DNA of 64,000 nucleotides from Dillenia suffruticosa (taxonomy: Eukaryota; Streptophyta; Magnoliopsida; Dilleniales; Dilleniaceae), in NCBI GenBank assembly GCA_033439265.1, contig JAVTVX010000021.1, positions 16,209,001-16,273,000 of the forward strand, given 5' to 3'. Made by a program: the position numbers and the translations under genes. Below the pieces are notes generated by a model, which saw only the letters and a program-made list of their open reading frames with translations, was not told the DNA's origin and did no database searches. Every line of letters begins with the position of its first letter. Position 1 is the stretch's first letter. Of this stretch, positions 10,840 through 24,858 are shown in pieces.

Positions 10840-11815
10840 GGTTGCTCCTCTGTATCATGGGGCAATAAGCTGAGAATTGCAGAAGAAATTGCCGACTCGG
10901 TAACCTATCTACATAATTTTTTTTATAAGCGTGTCCGATAATCATGTCTGACCTAACTCAATCCGTTTTGAATCAAGTTATGCTCTTAAGCGACAAATCT
11001 CTTCCGATATCTATTTTCTCTATATACTAAAATCAAATCCGAAACTTTACTTAAAAAAAAAAATTAGTATCCTTGACCACTAAATATTTATAATCTATCT
11101 CCATAAATGGATTGTCCAAATGCATTCTTCATAATAACTTGGTTCCAAGAAACATTTATTTTTGGGTGGTAATTATGTTGCAAAATTATCTGGTTTTGGC
11201 TTGTCATTGTCAATTCCAAAAGAACAGGATCAAGGTGCAAGTGGAAAGCATTGCAGCGGTGGTGCACCCAAGAAGGGTCGACGATAGACAATTATTAATA
11301 TTATTTGGGTTTTAGGTTTTAGGTTCGCCACTGCATTGCAGGGACGGTGCCTTACATATGCCCTGAAAGTTTGGTGACTTTCCGGTTCACAGACAAGGCT
11401 GATGTTTATGCTTTTGGTACTTGCTGCTTGAGATTCTGTTTGAAGAGAATTTTCATACCATGTTGGAGATGGTTGCACGGCTAGGATATCCACAGCCACA
11501 ATCGCCCCCAGATGTATCACCTTAAAGTAGGCTTTTCTATACATCTGATGTAGGTCCTCCATGAACTTTCACAGGGAACAATGGTCATTCTGAATTACTT
11601 TTCGCTGTTCTAGATGAGGATCACATACGGAAAGAGGTTATCCGTGTGGCCTTTATGACCAAAAAAAACCTTTCAGAGCCAACTATCTGCAATGCATGGC
11701 ATGCGGAGAAATAGCTCTAAAATGCCACAAAACTAATTCATATCAAAAGGCCAACAACGAAGGAAGTTGCACTTGAACTGAGACGCATGATCAATCTTCA
11801 GATGTCTACTCTAAG
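10840..11815 (+). pseudogene. Broken WAK-like / ZED1-related kinase-like gene
   Basis: Ordered fragments of a receptor-like kinase domain lie in different frames. In order they are SVSWGNKLRIAEEIADSVTYLH (helix E region, from 10849), ILHNNLVPRNIYF (in place of a catalytic HRD loop, about 11118-11156), NYVAKLSGFGLSLSIP (DFG region reads SGFG, about 11172-11219), GTVPYICPESLVTFRFTDKA (CPE motif, about 11340), DVYAFG, then after a frameshift LLLEILFEENFHTMLEMVAR, and RPTTKEVALELRRM (final helix, about 11763). Stops and frameshifts separate them and the ATP-binding lobe is missing. Replacement of HRD and DFG suggests the ancestor was already a pseudokinase like the ZED1-related kinases that work with ZAR1-type immune receptors, rather than an active WAK-like kinase. 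Which of the two it was is inference. Confidence 0.75.
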
Positions 11816-13394
11816 CTAATGAGCTTCATCCACTGTACATAAGACCAGCTTTGATGAAGATGTTATTTGTTGCACTCAACATTGGGAAGAGCTGAGCAGT
11901 ATAGCAATTCTCTGAACATCATTGTAGGGAGTCCCCACTTACTCTGGCACGATTGTTTTGAGTTATAACTACAGCTTACAGTCCCACCAAGATACCGGAG
12001 GTCTAAGACTCATCTACACTCTGTTTTAATTCATAAACTACTATTTTAAGCGAATACAAATTCGTGAATTTAGGGAGATGTGATATTAGTGGAGTGTTTT
12101 TCTAGCAGGCATGTACACTGCCGTCTGGTTACCATCTAGTTGACACTATCCCTTTTCTTAAAAATCTTAAGTTCGATCCTCCCCTACGTATGATTTATGA
12201 ATGATATATATATAAATCTTTCTCAGCTTTAAACGCCTTTTTTTTCCCCAAATTTTAATGAAGCATTTAGGGGCAGTAAACCTTGGGTCCAGTATATCAT
12301 GATACAGGCCCAACCCAGAAAAAAGAGAACATGGTCCGTAGTCCTAAAACTCAATTATTCTTTTATTTTTTTCCCAGATTTGTGCGTATCATCCATGCGT
12401 ATAGGGGTCATGCTAATCTTTTCTGTATCATTCCAATTTTATCGGATGTCCCAAGGGACTCAATTATTCTTTTATGATTTATCCTATTTCTTAGATCTTT
12501 CCTACCCCTCTTGGGGAATTTCATATTTGTTGATTTTTTTAATAGATTTTATATTTTAAATTATAAATGCTTCCAAGAAGGGCAGAAAACAAAAGCCCCT
12601 TGTGAATTTGCTAACAATGAAATCCGCTGTTCTCCGGAACTACATCTGTATTTTTTTAATAAATCATTTATATTAGATAATCATATTAAATCTGATTAAA
12701 TATATATCGTTTTCGTTTCTTGAAGGTGAAAGGTTCAAATTCTAAGATACCCAAAAGGAAAAAATGAAAAAAAAAAGTTTAATTCTTTCTTTTATTTCAT
12801 TTACTTAAATTTGCACTGATTTTGATTTTTCCCCCCTTTTTCATTGAAAAAGAATTAAGGGACAAGTGGGAAAGCTAGAAATTTATTGTATTGAGAGAAG
12901 AAATTCACTTCTAGCAAAGAGTAAAATTCAATTCTTTATAGGTAGATATTTGGTATAAGGTTGAAAAGAAGGCGTGAAAAGAAATTTTCAACATGTTACA
13001 CTAATTCTAAAAATAATTTTCAAAGTTTAAAAATGTATAAAAAGCTTTTTTTTAATAAGTAAAATGTGAATGGGACTACATATTTTTATCATTTTTCTAA
13101 AGAAATCATAAACTTTGTAATATAGTAATTAACTTAAATAATAATTTTTTTGTTTTCACTGATATCTGAAATTTATTTGATTAATATAATCTAAGTACTG
13201 TAAAACTTATTAAAAGATTGACTCTTTCAAATTTCATTTTTCTATTCTTATTATTTGAATTCAAAATCTATAGTTAAAAAAGTATAACGATATTCCTATC
13301 TCTGTATTCAAAGGAGTCTGATAAATAAAAATTTTATAAGTACGTGTATCTATTTATTATGTTAACTAATAATTATTTTTTATGTTTTTTCTTT

Positions 13395-13411
13395 GGGGGG
13401 GGGGGGGGGGG
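13395..13411. repeat. Poly-G run (17 G)
   Basis: Homopolymer G tract directly after a T-rich stretch. It is followed by C-rich DNA (CCCCACCCGCCCCC), so a hairpin is possible. Confidence 0.95.
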
Positions 13412-16400
13412 TTTGAAGAATTGCCCCACCCGCCCCCTTTGTCTTTGGCCTAGGGACCTAGGATATCAATGACTCCTCTCCTATATTAAGACAAAAATCA
13501 ACAACCTATATGGGAAATGGTGGAAGGAATTTTCCAAGTTCTTTCTCACTATAGGGTCAACTTGATGCTCAAGTTAACCTAAATTGTTAGATTCGTAAGG
13601 GCAAATGTCACACCATCTACTTCTTATATGAATTTTCATCCATTGAATTTTGGGACGATGACTATCCTTTATTTTGCTTTCCCATTGTTTCTCTTAAAAT
13701 GAAAAAAAAATAAAATTATTTTCTATGTAAATTTTTTGACTTTATAATAAAAAAATCATTGTCTCTCCGTCTCTTTCTCTCTTTTTCTTAATTAAAAAGG
13801 CAAAGAAAATATATTAATATCAATATCTCTAGAGAGTATTAGATAAGATTCGCATGTTATAAAATGACCGATTTTAATTATTAATTATTAACGTAAACCC
13901 ATCTCTATAATAAATAGATTTTTTTTTTTCTTCTCTCAAGTTATGTTTTAAACGATTTATTTTATTTATTTGTGGATTGGTCCAAACAGGTGCTCCCAAA
14001 CCCTTTGTCGTGGGAGGAAGCTTCTAATTTCTCGGGATGGTCAAGGGAAGTGGCCATGACTAACAGACCTGGATAATACTACCAATCTTCATAAGATTTT
14101 TTTTTTTTTTTTTCTTGAGAAAAAAGCAAATTCCTTGTCAACTATGACTTCGTACAATAAAAGTATCATTGGCTTGAATCAACAGCATAATTTTTTTTCC
14201 AAAAAAAAATCGCACAAGATTAAGATAAAAGTACAATAATTCACCCTTTGTCAAACTTCTCGCACGTAGTCCACAAATTTGACTAGCAAAGAAAAGGAGT
14301 ACAATTCAAAATTTTATGAACCTCCAAATTTCAAATTTAATCTTTTTTTTTTGAAAAAAAAAAAAAGACTTTCATGAAAAAATGTTTTTCTTAACGTTGA
14401 ATATATTTAGTTAGGATTGAAATATAAAAGGCGGGGGACATAGAGGGGTAAATTTATAACTTTAAGGTAACAAATTGTATTAAAAAAGAATTAAAATGTA
14501 TATTAGACTTTTAAAGAAATGCTGCTAAGAAACTCGAACGGGTAAATTTTTTTTTTTTTTTTTCAAATTTTGATGGGCACCTTCACGACGTTTTAGTTCA
14601 GACCACCGAATTATTTTCTGTTCAAATAAAAAGAAAGAGAGTGAGAAAGGGAATTGAATTTTTTTTTTTTTTTTTTAAGTTGCTTTCTCTATCAACCGAC
14701 GAAAACTTTGTTATAAACCAACAAAAAATAATATATAATATTATTTTGTTGAGAAATTTTATGATTGAGTAGAAGATCAACATCATTTTGCGACGAATCA
14801 ATTGCAACCATAGCCTTATCTTTCTTAATTTATCATAGGCAATACATTGCTTGTTGACCACAAAATGGGAGAATTGATGCTTATGGCAACATTGAATTGA
14901 ATTATCAACGTAAGTTGATTCAATTGGATGTGAGGTTGAGTTTTTTTAAGTATAATCGAGATTCAACTTTTGTTGGGAGTATCAGTTTTTTATATGTATG
15001 GAGCATTTCTCATTAGGAGATTCACCCTCTAAAAAGAAATCACTGAAGTGATTCGTCTGAATTAATCAGGACAAAATCTCAAATATTAAATGATTTTCAA
15101 GACATGGTATTAAAAAAAAAGCATTGAATTGAATTTTCAATGTTGAATTTGGGCCCACAATTGTATTTTCTCACGTTGGTTTTGAAAATCACTTCGACTG
15201 TAATTATGTGGACTAAGTTAGATGATAACCACCCTAAATAGGTCTTGAAAACAAAGATTCATCACTTGGGTCCCACAAATCTTTTTGACCTTTCGTATTT
15301 GGTTTCCAAGTAGAGCGATATTATCGGCCGGTAAAACGTTCCGACAATTTTATCAAAGTTTTCTGATTTAAGTAAGTACGGATAGATGTTTTTTGTTTGA
15401 ATTATTATAAAAATATTATGTATCAAAATCAAAATAATTATTAAAAAATATTTTCAGACTTATAAAGATAAATTTTTTATATAAATCTAATTTATTATAA
15501 TACTTAATAAAAATAATAAATTATTAGGATTTGATTTTCTCCGAGTAAATACAAAATGAAGGCATAGCTATCAAGAGAAGTTTCTAAAGGTAGTGTGGAA
15601 GATTTGAAAATTATATACAACCTTATACCTTCCAAGTTAGGGGTCAATTTGATGCAATGTTGAAAGAATTAAGAACACACCCCCAAATCTATAATACCCC
15701 AAATACATATTGGAAGCATATGTTCTTTTCAAATTATAATTTAGCTTTCAAAGTATGACATTCTTTCGGGCAGGGAGGTTCTAACTGGACTGCTTTTTCT
15801 GTTTCTTCAAAGTTTGCATGGATGGCTTCAAATGTTGAATCCTGGGCTTAACTCGAAAACCATGGTTTTCTTTGGACCAATTCACCAAACCCTCTCTATT
15901 TTTCTTTTAAATTTATAATTTCAAGTTGGTTGAACAATAAAAATTAAATGTTTATAATAAAAAAATTGGTCAATTTACTTTTTTTTTTCTAATTATTGTG
16001 TATACAACACCCCATTGTTTTAATAATATATATATATATATATTGGCTTCGTTACTTGAGAGTAAGGAAAATATTGGTATCTCCATGGATGCATATTTTA
16101 AAGCACCATCTTATTTTATTGTTCATGACCAATTTTCATCTTTCCTTTTGTGTAATTAAAATTATATCAACAAGGGATATTTAATTTTTTTTTTGGAGAA
16201 AAATCACTAAATTATCTCCAACATCATCTTGCTTCCCTACAATGTGTTAGATCTATTAACAAATTCTATCATCTTGTTCTTTTACGATGGAGATAGTCCA
16301 GAGCTGTGAGACCAACTTCAATTGGATCCCTTCTCCTTTGAATTGTCCCCTCCTATTTTTCATTTTCCCCATTTTTATTTGAATATTCAGCCCTTGTCCT

Positions 16401-19363
16401 ATGGAATTTTAATGGGTCAAGAATATGGAGTTGAAAAAGATTCATATATCACTCTCCAGGGTTGGAGAAATGGGCAACCTACCGCTCATGGTTCGTTTTA
16501 GACGTAGACAGAAATAATATAATACAACCGTACGATAAATACAGAGACAGTTAGATAGAGACAATTAGACAGAGACAATTAAAAACAATTAGACTCGCCT
16601 TACATCCACTTCACTTTGTATATATGAAGACAGATAAAATTCAAATCAAACTAAATTTAGATCTAATTAAACGATATCTTAAAGTCTTAAAAGATACGTT
16701 TAATAATACTTTTCTTCATTATTTTAAAATTAAAAAAAACGGTAGTTATACAAAATAAAAGATAATATCAGAATCGGAAGCAATGAGTTATGTTTGACCA
16801 ATTTTTACTCTATTTAAAAATTTTACATGATTTGTCGGGTTACTCAATTCATGGAGAAACATAAAAGTGTTAAAATATAAAATAATTAATAATGATTTAT
16901 CCGCTAACTTAATGTTTTAGAATGAATAGTAGTTATAATAGGGTTTTTGTTTTTTCAAAAATAATTACAAGTCTTGTGTTGTAAGGAGAGGATCCGATTT
17001 TAAATTTTATTTGGGGAAGGGGGTCTTGCCTTTTAGGGTTTGCAATCTCATTTTTACACACTTTAATCACAAAAGATAATACATTTTCTTGACATTGGAT
17101 GTTTGTATCAGTATATGCATACGTTGGGAAAAACGAAAAAGAAGAAAAGGAAAACCTTAATGAGGAAGGGAGATGGAAGTGTCGTGGAGGGATGACAGAG
17201 GTTGTCTCATTATACTCACGTGGCACCTTCTAGGCTTCATAAAACCTACGGCCTCAATCTGCAAATGCCCTAAAAACTCTATTATACGATATCTCTTGCA
17301 TCTTTTCCCTACACAAGTCCAGAATTCAAACCCGGTTATTAATTAATAAATTTAATATCATTACCATTAAAACAACTATTCATCGACAACATCGCTCCAT
17401 CTCATCTCCGCCCTCTGTCTTCTCTCTCTCTCCGACTTGCTCTTTAACATGTCAATTCTCAGCGCGCGTGTGTTTTTTTCTTTTTTTGTTTTTTCTTTTT
17501 TAGAATGGTGTCTACAAGGACGAAGGAGAGGGCATGGGCCAACAATTTCCTGTCATTTGTATGTAAAAAGTAAAATTATGAATTTAAATATTATTTCATC
17601 CTTAAAAGTTGATAACTCATGTCTCATGATTGCATGCTTTGCTTAGCTATCTATATAAATTTTTAGCTTGGCTCTTCTTGATTTATTTAACAGTGAAATA
17701 TAATGTGCAGACAAAAATTATAAATGGTAAGAAATAAATAGTATTTACAGGATTTTTAACATTTATTGAAATACTTTAAATTATACATATTATTTCTTTA
17801 TAAAAAAATTTATACCAGTTCCTCCCTTCACACCTTTATTTTTTTTATATAAACAATCGGTATCTGAAATCAAAATTTTAATTAATCTTATTCGAGTATT
17901 ATCGAATTTAATTTAAGATAAACTTTCGATATAATATTTTTTATTTTTAAATTTTAAATTTAAAACTTAATTATAACATGATTATTATAGATCCCTCGTC
18001 TCAGTTGGTTTTGTGGTTACTCGTATTTGCTTGATTGCACTTATACTCGCTCAACCTCTTTGACGATTGCCCACTCGCTGAGTAGGAATGCATATGATAA
18101 AAGTTTGCATGACATTGTTGATAGAATTCTTATGCTTTTCAAACCACGCAAAGTTTCAACAGAACTGTTGTGGGGGAGACACAAGTACAATTGCAATAAG
18201 TACAGATAATTGACTTTAGATCGATCACTTTTAACCTATGAATTCTATGTAATATTTTAAAGTAATCAAGTCTGTTGAAGACGTTGCCGTAATCGTAGAA
18301 TTAGAAGAGCCTTTGGGAGATTTAAGTTCCAGCATTACGGAACTATCGCCACCTGTACTTTGAAGTGCACCAAATGTCAAGAAGTGGTGAAAACTTATGT
18401 TACGTTAGTCAAAGACAAAGAATTTGATATGATATGTTGTCATCTTTATGAATTTTTAAAAGTATATCTAAATGCAAAAAAGGGAATTTCCATTTTTAGA
18501 ATTTTGATTTTTAGAAAAACGTGTTGCGGAAACTATACAGTTATACTGCACTTCCGTGGGCAATTTGGAAAAGGGGCTATGAAGTGGAACAAATTATTCA
18601 ATAATAGATTTCGGTTTTTATTTATGAAAATAAAGAAATAAAATTTGAAAAAATTAATTTTTTAATAGATTTTATAGTTTTTAAATTAGATTAATCATAC
18701 GATAAAAAAAAAAAGGAAAATGAAGTGGAATAGATTGTTGGCCCACTGAAAATGAGAAATTCCCAAAAAGCATAACAATGAAGACAAATATGCAATATTT
18801 TCAAACTTTTTTTTGTCCTCTTTTCCCTCGAAACCCCACTGTGGTAATCTCTTTGTACATTCTTTTTTTTTTTTTTTTTGGTAATATCTTTGTACATTCA
18901 TTTCATTGATCCATTTTTCCATCTTGTTCTGATTTTTCAGATTTCAGAATGCAACTTCAAATTGCAGAGAGAGAGAGAAAGAGAGAGAGTCCAACATCAA
19001 TCGAGAGGTGGAAGAATGAGGACCATGAAATGGAGCCAAGATGAAGTGAAGTAATGACAGGACGACAATATCAATCGAGTGCCTAGACTAGACAAAAGAA
19101 AAAGAAGAGGAAAATTTTAATTTAGTAACTTGAGACAGTGACCCAAAAAATGAGGGTAGTGAGGATGAGGAGGGACTGGACTGCCCCAAGTTGATGGGTA
19201 TCCCTCAATTGCGGGGGAATATGTCCTTTTAACCTGCCCAGTTATAATGTTTCACAAGTTTGCACGAGTGGCAAGACCATGAGTAAAACTGGTCAAGATC
19301 TTTCACCACATGCGAAAAACATGAACACACCTAATGTAAATTGGTGTCATTTTTTTCACCTAA

Positions 19364-19365
<2 letters not shown>

Positions 19366-19405
<40 letters not shown>
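19366..19405. repeat. (CT)n microsatellite
   Basis: CT dinucleotide tract of about 40 bp. The open frames across it on both strands only read the repeat. Confidence 0.95.
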
Positions 19406-19412
<7 letters not shown>

Positions 19413-22400
19413 TCTTTCCGGGGCGGTGTTCATTGCATAAGGCTTGAAAGAGTGAACCACCTCACATCCTTTGAACCCACAATTTACATTTGCCCTCTTG
19501 CAGAGAGACATGTGGCCACCACCAATGGTGCCCAGACAGAGCGGCCCAATTACCAAATTTGATAGATCACCAGCTACTATTCGTCCCATCCTCTCATTCA
19601 TTCCATGTTTGACTCGTGTATAGCTCATGTGAAAAGTTTGCAGACATGGTATGTATGAATATGTAAAAGGATGTAGACTTAATATATTCGATCAACTACT
19701 TTATGAAATATTTTTGTTTAATTAATTTCTTCTTAAATTCTTTAAGTTGGTACAATTAAGGAATTTTTATTCTTCTAGATTGAGACTAATGTTTTTTTTT
19801 TTAGGTTTTACCTAATTAATTCAGTGTGAATACTATGAAATTCATTAAGGAGTTGACTCTTTCATATTTTTTTTCTCCATTCTCAAAACTACTGAGGACT
19901 AAAATTGAAAATGTAACCCTAACACTTTATATTCTTGCGTAAGTTGATAATACTATAGATAAGTGGCGGCCGAGTGACCCTTCTTTTATTTGAAATTCTT
20001 AGTCTTTTCAAGTCACATTTATCCCTACTTGGCTACTTGCCCTCATTTGATGGCACTTTGTTTGCCAATTTAGAGAAAATGTGTAATATTTAATTTTAAT
20101 ACATTAATGTTCTTCCCCCATGATAACATCGGCTAAATTGCATTCACTGATATCTAAATAAATGAAATTTGGATTCTATTTTCTCGGTTTCGAGGGTTAC
20201 ATAACAGAGATAATTCTAATTAAATAAATTAAAATTATTATCATGTAAATATTTTTCCAAAAAATAAATTATGTTAGGTTTATTTTATCTAGTTCCTCAC
20301 TTTACAAGTCCGTGGAGTCATATGTATCTATTATTAAATATCAGTAAATAATATTATTTTTTGACGTATTTTTTATTTAACTGGTCTTTTAAAAGAATCA
20401 AAATACTAAGTTGTTTTATCTTTTTCCTCAAACTTTTTTAATATGTAAAAAGAGCAAAGAAAAGAAAATGAAATTTTTTGAGAGTGAAAGAGCAATTTCG
20501 ATGAGGAGGCGCGACAATTTGGAAATTCAGCACATGTGGTTCCCAAAAAAATTAAAAATTTTGCATAAGAGGAAAATAAAGTTGAGGATGATTGGCACGG
20601 GACAGGTATGACCTTTTGCCACATAGAAGGGTTAGAGAGTGACATTTGAAATGGACCCAATAGTTGCATTATTGATGGACCAAACATTATATTCGAAATT
20701 ATGAGGTGATGTTATCCAATTTAACCCATAAGATAAAAAACAAAACTCCCACCTCATCATTTCAAACCATAAATAGAGAATCAAATTTTCATACGATAAG
20801 ATATTATAATTTTTTAATTATAAATCTTTAGTTTAAATCATAAAAAATAAAGAAATGAGATGTTTCTAAGGGAACAGTTTAATGATATAAATCCTTCTCC
20901 CCTAATCTAGTGATTTTAGATTCAAATCTTTATATAATAAAAAAATAAAAAAAATGAGATTTGAAAAAATCAATCTCTTAATAAACCTATAACATTCAGA
21001 CTAAATTAATCGATTAAAACAAAAATATCGATAAATCAAAATATAAAAAAGAAAACCCACAAATAGAGAGAATGTTAGGAAGCAAGTCTTTGGTAGCTGT
21101 GTGATGATCGATGCTAGTATACTAGTTTTGGTCACAATAATGGGGGATGGCAAGTGTCATTGAACAGATAATCCCACCAAGTTATTTATTTTTATTTGTT
21201 CAAATCTCGATTATTATTGACAGACATTAAAATAACTCGCTTTCTCGGACAATTACTCAATAAATTGACAATTAATTAAACTCAAACCTATAATTGCTCA
21301 AACCGTTTATAATCAAACTAATAAAAAATCTTATATTAGTTTAAATATCAGCTTATCTCATAAATATTGATCAAATATCGGCAAATATGTATTGCTTCAG
21401 AATTATTTTGTATTTTATTTTATTTTTCTTAACACTTCTCCCTCAAATTTGACCTATCATTTCTAACTACAAATTGTTCAAAAGAAAATATTTTCATTTT
21501 TATTAATTATTTCCCAAATTATTATTTCCGTCTTTACAATTTTTTGTTCTAGTTTTTTTCACATTTTAAATAATTAAAACTATATATTTATTTTACCTCT
21601 CTTGCTTATCCTTTTAATTATGACTGTATTTATATAGCATGGACATTTTGTTTGTGTTGAAAAACATTAAGTTTATCTAATATTGAATGTTTGAGTTACA
21701 ACTCAATCTGTAATGAAATTTTAAATTTTCATTTATTAAAAAATAATGAATAATTAAAAAGGTTAATTTGTAGAAAAAAATGAGAAAATAAAGTTTGCAA
21801 AATTATTTGAAATCTTTTATTTTGTAATACTAATTATAAACTATCGATATTCGCTAATCATGTTATATTCGATTAAATCTGATTTGAGTCGAATTAGATT
21901 ATTAATTGATAAAATTCTCTTCTAGTTTATTTTTATCATGTTATATTTCTGTGGCCTTGCTTACTAAATAAATGAACTTCAGTCAAACTCTAGTTAGTTG
22001 AGTTCAATTTTCTTCATAAATACTTCGGTCCAACAATAATCTACGGGTGAGAAGAAGAGTCTAAAAATAGAAGAATGATCCCAAAATTGTCTAATTATAT
22101 TACAAAAATTTAAATACCGGAATATTTTAAATAGGCATATACTTTAATAATACTGCACAACTAAAGTAGTAATACTGGTTACTTTGCTATTATTTTTCTA
22201 AAAAAAAATAAAAGAAAAACTATTTAGAAGGTGGATAATATGAGAATATAATATAGAATAATCATTAACGGATATATATTTTTTTAAATTCTGATAATTA
22301 TATTGAATTTAATTAAATTTAGTTTAAATCGGATTACGCCTTTAAGAGGCAGAGAAAAATCTTTTCTAACATCTATTTTCACCATACATATAATTTAAAT

Positions 22401-22719
22401 AAGATATTTTACTTAAAAAGGTATCAATATCTAGCCATTAGATTAATTAGATATCGACAATAATTAAGAGATATAATATGATTGTTTTGCATTTAATAGT
22501 TTCTTTTAGTTACTAACGAATAGTAATTTTTAAAAAAATAATTATTAAATAAATTATAATCATTACTAAAATTAAAATTTATTAATTTTAAAAATAATTA
22601 AACATACTAATTATCGTTATTTATATTATTCTGATTTATTTATTAATTATTTAATAAAAAATTATTTTTATTATATAATTTTAAACTCATAAATTTTGTT
22701 CACACACAAAATCTTGAAA

Positions 22720-23090
22720 ATGTCCAAACACGTCATGGCTCTCCTATGAGCTGTATACTAGCCCCGTTCAATGTTTTCAATTCTGTCAACCCTTATCCCG
22801 TTCGAACCAAATCCTAACTCATACGATAACGATCTGTCTTCCGATCACAGCTCTCCACGTAACCCTATTTAGACCCTTGACTCCATTGACTTCTTACTTG
22901 TTCATATCCTATTGCTAAGACATCGGTACAAATTTTAGACTTCAACATAGAGGAACCAAACTCTATTGGCTTTTAAGCAATCGGACGCGAGTGAACCTAA
23001 GAAGTTGATCACCGTCAGCCCGTCTTGACAATTGCTCCGCAACTCCTCACCCTCTAAACACAGAACTTCTGTGCTACTTCGATAAAATAA
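22720..23090. other. GC-richer block inside AT-rich desert
   Basis: About 370 bp of visibly higher GC content than its surroundings, with no long open frame. Sharp composition edges suggest a relic of an inserted element. No terminal repeats or coding similarity were recognised. Confidence 0.4.
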
Positions 23091-23700
23091 TGAAATAGGT
23101 ATGAATGGAACACATTATGAATCATCTGAATAAATATTTTTCCTTTCTCATTTTTGTTTTAAAATAAAGTTTTTGATGAAAATATGAACTAAGCTCACCT
23201 ATTATAATGCAATTATTGTATAGAAATCATATTCATAATACTAATAATTTTTGTTGTTTTATTAAAATAAAAAACTCAGTCGTAACTAATTTCAGACTCA
23301 GAAAAAAAAAATTACGTTGGATAGTCAACCAATGTACAATGTTGTGCTAATGTTATATTATAAATAGAGTATAATAACGTAAAAGTATCTATATAACCAA
23401 TCATTTAGTGAGATAAAAAATTAATTATTATTATCGTCGTCGTACTCATCATCTTATTAAAATAAAGAGCATTTGAATTGTCAATAAATACAAATAGATT
23501 TAATATCAGCTTAAATATCAATCAATTTAAATATTGATATGTTTAAATTAATTTTTAATTAAGTTATTTTTATATTTTTAATATTTTAAAAAATTTTCGT
23601 AAAAATTAATAAAAATATATTAATAATAACCACTGCAGAAATTAAATCTATTTAATTTCCTAGTCCTTTGGTCCCCTTAAGATTATAATAATAATAAAAA

Positions 23701-24858
23701 AAGGAAATGCACTTGCAATTAATTCAGGAAACACCAAAGATTATTTTCGGTCGGGTGCCATGTCCACTTGAGAACACGTGTCACTTCAGGAATTGCATGG
23801 CATTAAAATTGCATATTCTTGTGAATTGGGTTATCAACGGGAAGAAAAATTCATTGACTCTCTTGCGCCTTGCTCCTCTCTCTCTCTCTCTTTCTCTCTC
23901 GTGGTGTGGAGCCCATAGCTGGTCCTTTGCTGTGCTGGCTCCATTGTTGGTTATTAATGGGGCTTCTCTTCTAAGAGATCATGGTTACCATTTTCAGCCC
24001 AATCCATTAAAATTCTCTCCCTCTCTCTTTTCCCTCTCCCTCTCTACTCTTTCTCTCCATTATTCTTCTGGGGAGCAAAAATCTAACTTTAACAATCTCT
24101 TTGATCACAAAAACTTAATATAAGACTCACCCAGAAGGTCTTTTCTTCTGTTTTTCTCGCTCCTCTTTGATTTTTCCTTGGATCTATAGATCTATGCTGT
24201 ATGCTGTCTGCAGATCTCTTGTTTCAACTTTGGAAGCTGAGAACAAGAATTTATTCAAATTTGAGGTCAGAGAATATTATTTCTTTTTTTCTTTACTTTC
24301 TTTCTAAGTTCTCTTCAATGGGTTTTTTTTTTTTTTTTGGGTTCTCCTGGGGGTGGGGGTTTTAATTCTTGTTTGATTTATATTTGTTTGAATTCGACCT
24401 TGTGAGATTTCAAAATGGAGGACCCGGTTCTTGTTTTGGAAAAATAAATGTAAAGCAAATGTTTGATTTGACTATCTTTTGTTTCTGGAAACCCTTTTTT
24501 GCGGGTATTTTTTTTTCCTTTTTCTCTCTCTTTTTCCATTGTTTGCGCTGTTTCTTGATGGGTTTACTGTTTGAAAGAAGAAAGACAAGGAAAATTTTGA
24601 ATTTTAGGATTTTGTATGACTTTTTGATGTCATATGTATGATCTTTTAGGCTGTTGTTGGAAAGTAATTAACTTTTTTCTGTCCTTTTGTTGGTGTTCTT
24701 TGGTTGTAGTCTATAAATTGGTTGTGAGGGGGAAAAAGGTAAGCGACAGTTGTACAATTGGATTTTGTACTGGGTTTGCGAGAGAGAAAGAGACAGAGAA
24801 AATTTTAGGGAGGTATTAAATGTGGGGAATTTGGAGGAGGATTTGGGTGAAATGAGGT
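23701..24858 (+). promoter_or_regulatory. PP2C promoter and leader region
   Basis: CT-rich tracts at about 23877-23900 and 24017-24060 are typical of plant core promoters and 5' leaders. A leader intron is likely, with plausible donor sequence near 24266 and acceptor near 24709, but I cannot fix it. An upstream ATG at 24852, out of frame with the PP2C start, could reduce initiation. Open frames in this stretch have no recognisable product. Confidence 0.45.

Larger units (their letters stand above)
11821..23700. other. About 12 kb AT-rich gene-poor region
   Basis: No open frame here resembles a known protein and none has convincing exon structure. Contents are long A/T runs, microsatellites (TA at about 16026-16042, CT at 19366-19405), a 17-base G run at 13395-13411, and short stretches that look like old transposon debris, for example around 12110-12210, which has a GTTCGATCC box. 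A less AT-rich block at 22720-23090 is listed separately. I saw no long terminal repeats and no transposase or reverse-transcriptase motifs. Confidence 0.6.

Noticed and set aside
12110-12210. tRNA-like B box (GTTCGATCC) suggesting another SINE
   Set aside because: I could not find a convincing A box, tail or flanking duplication, so it is mentioned only as possible transposon debris.
18027-18641. Open frames of 60 and 93 residues in the AT-rich desert
   Set aside because: No motif, no plausible promoter or exon structure, and no similarity I recognise; Cys/Lys-rich composition alone is not evidence.
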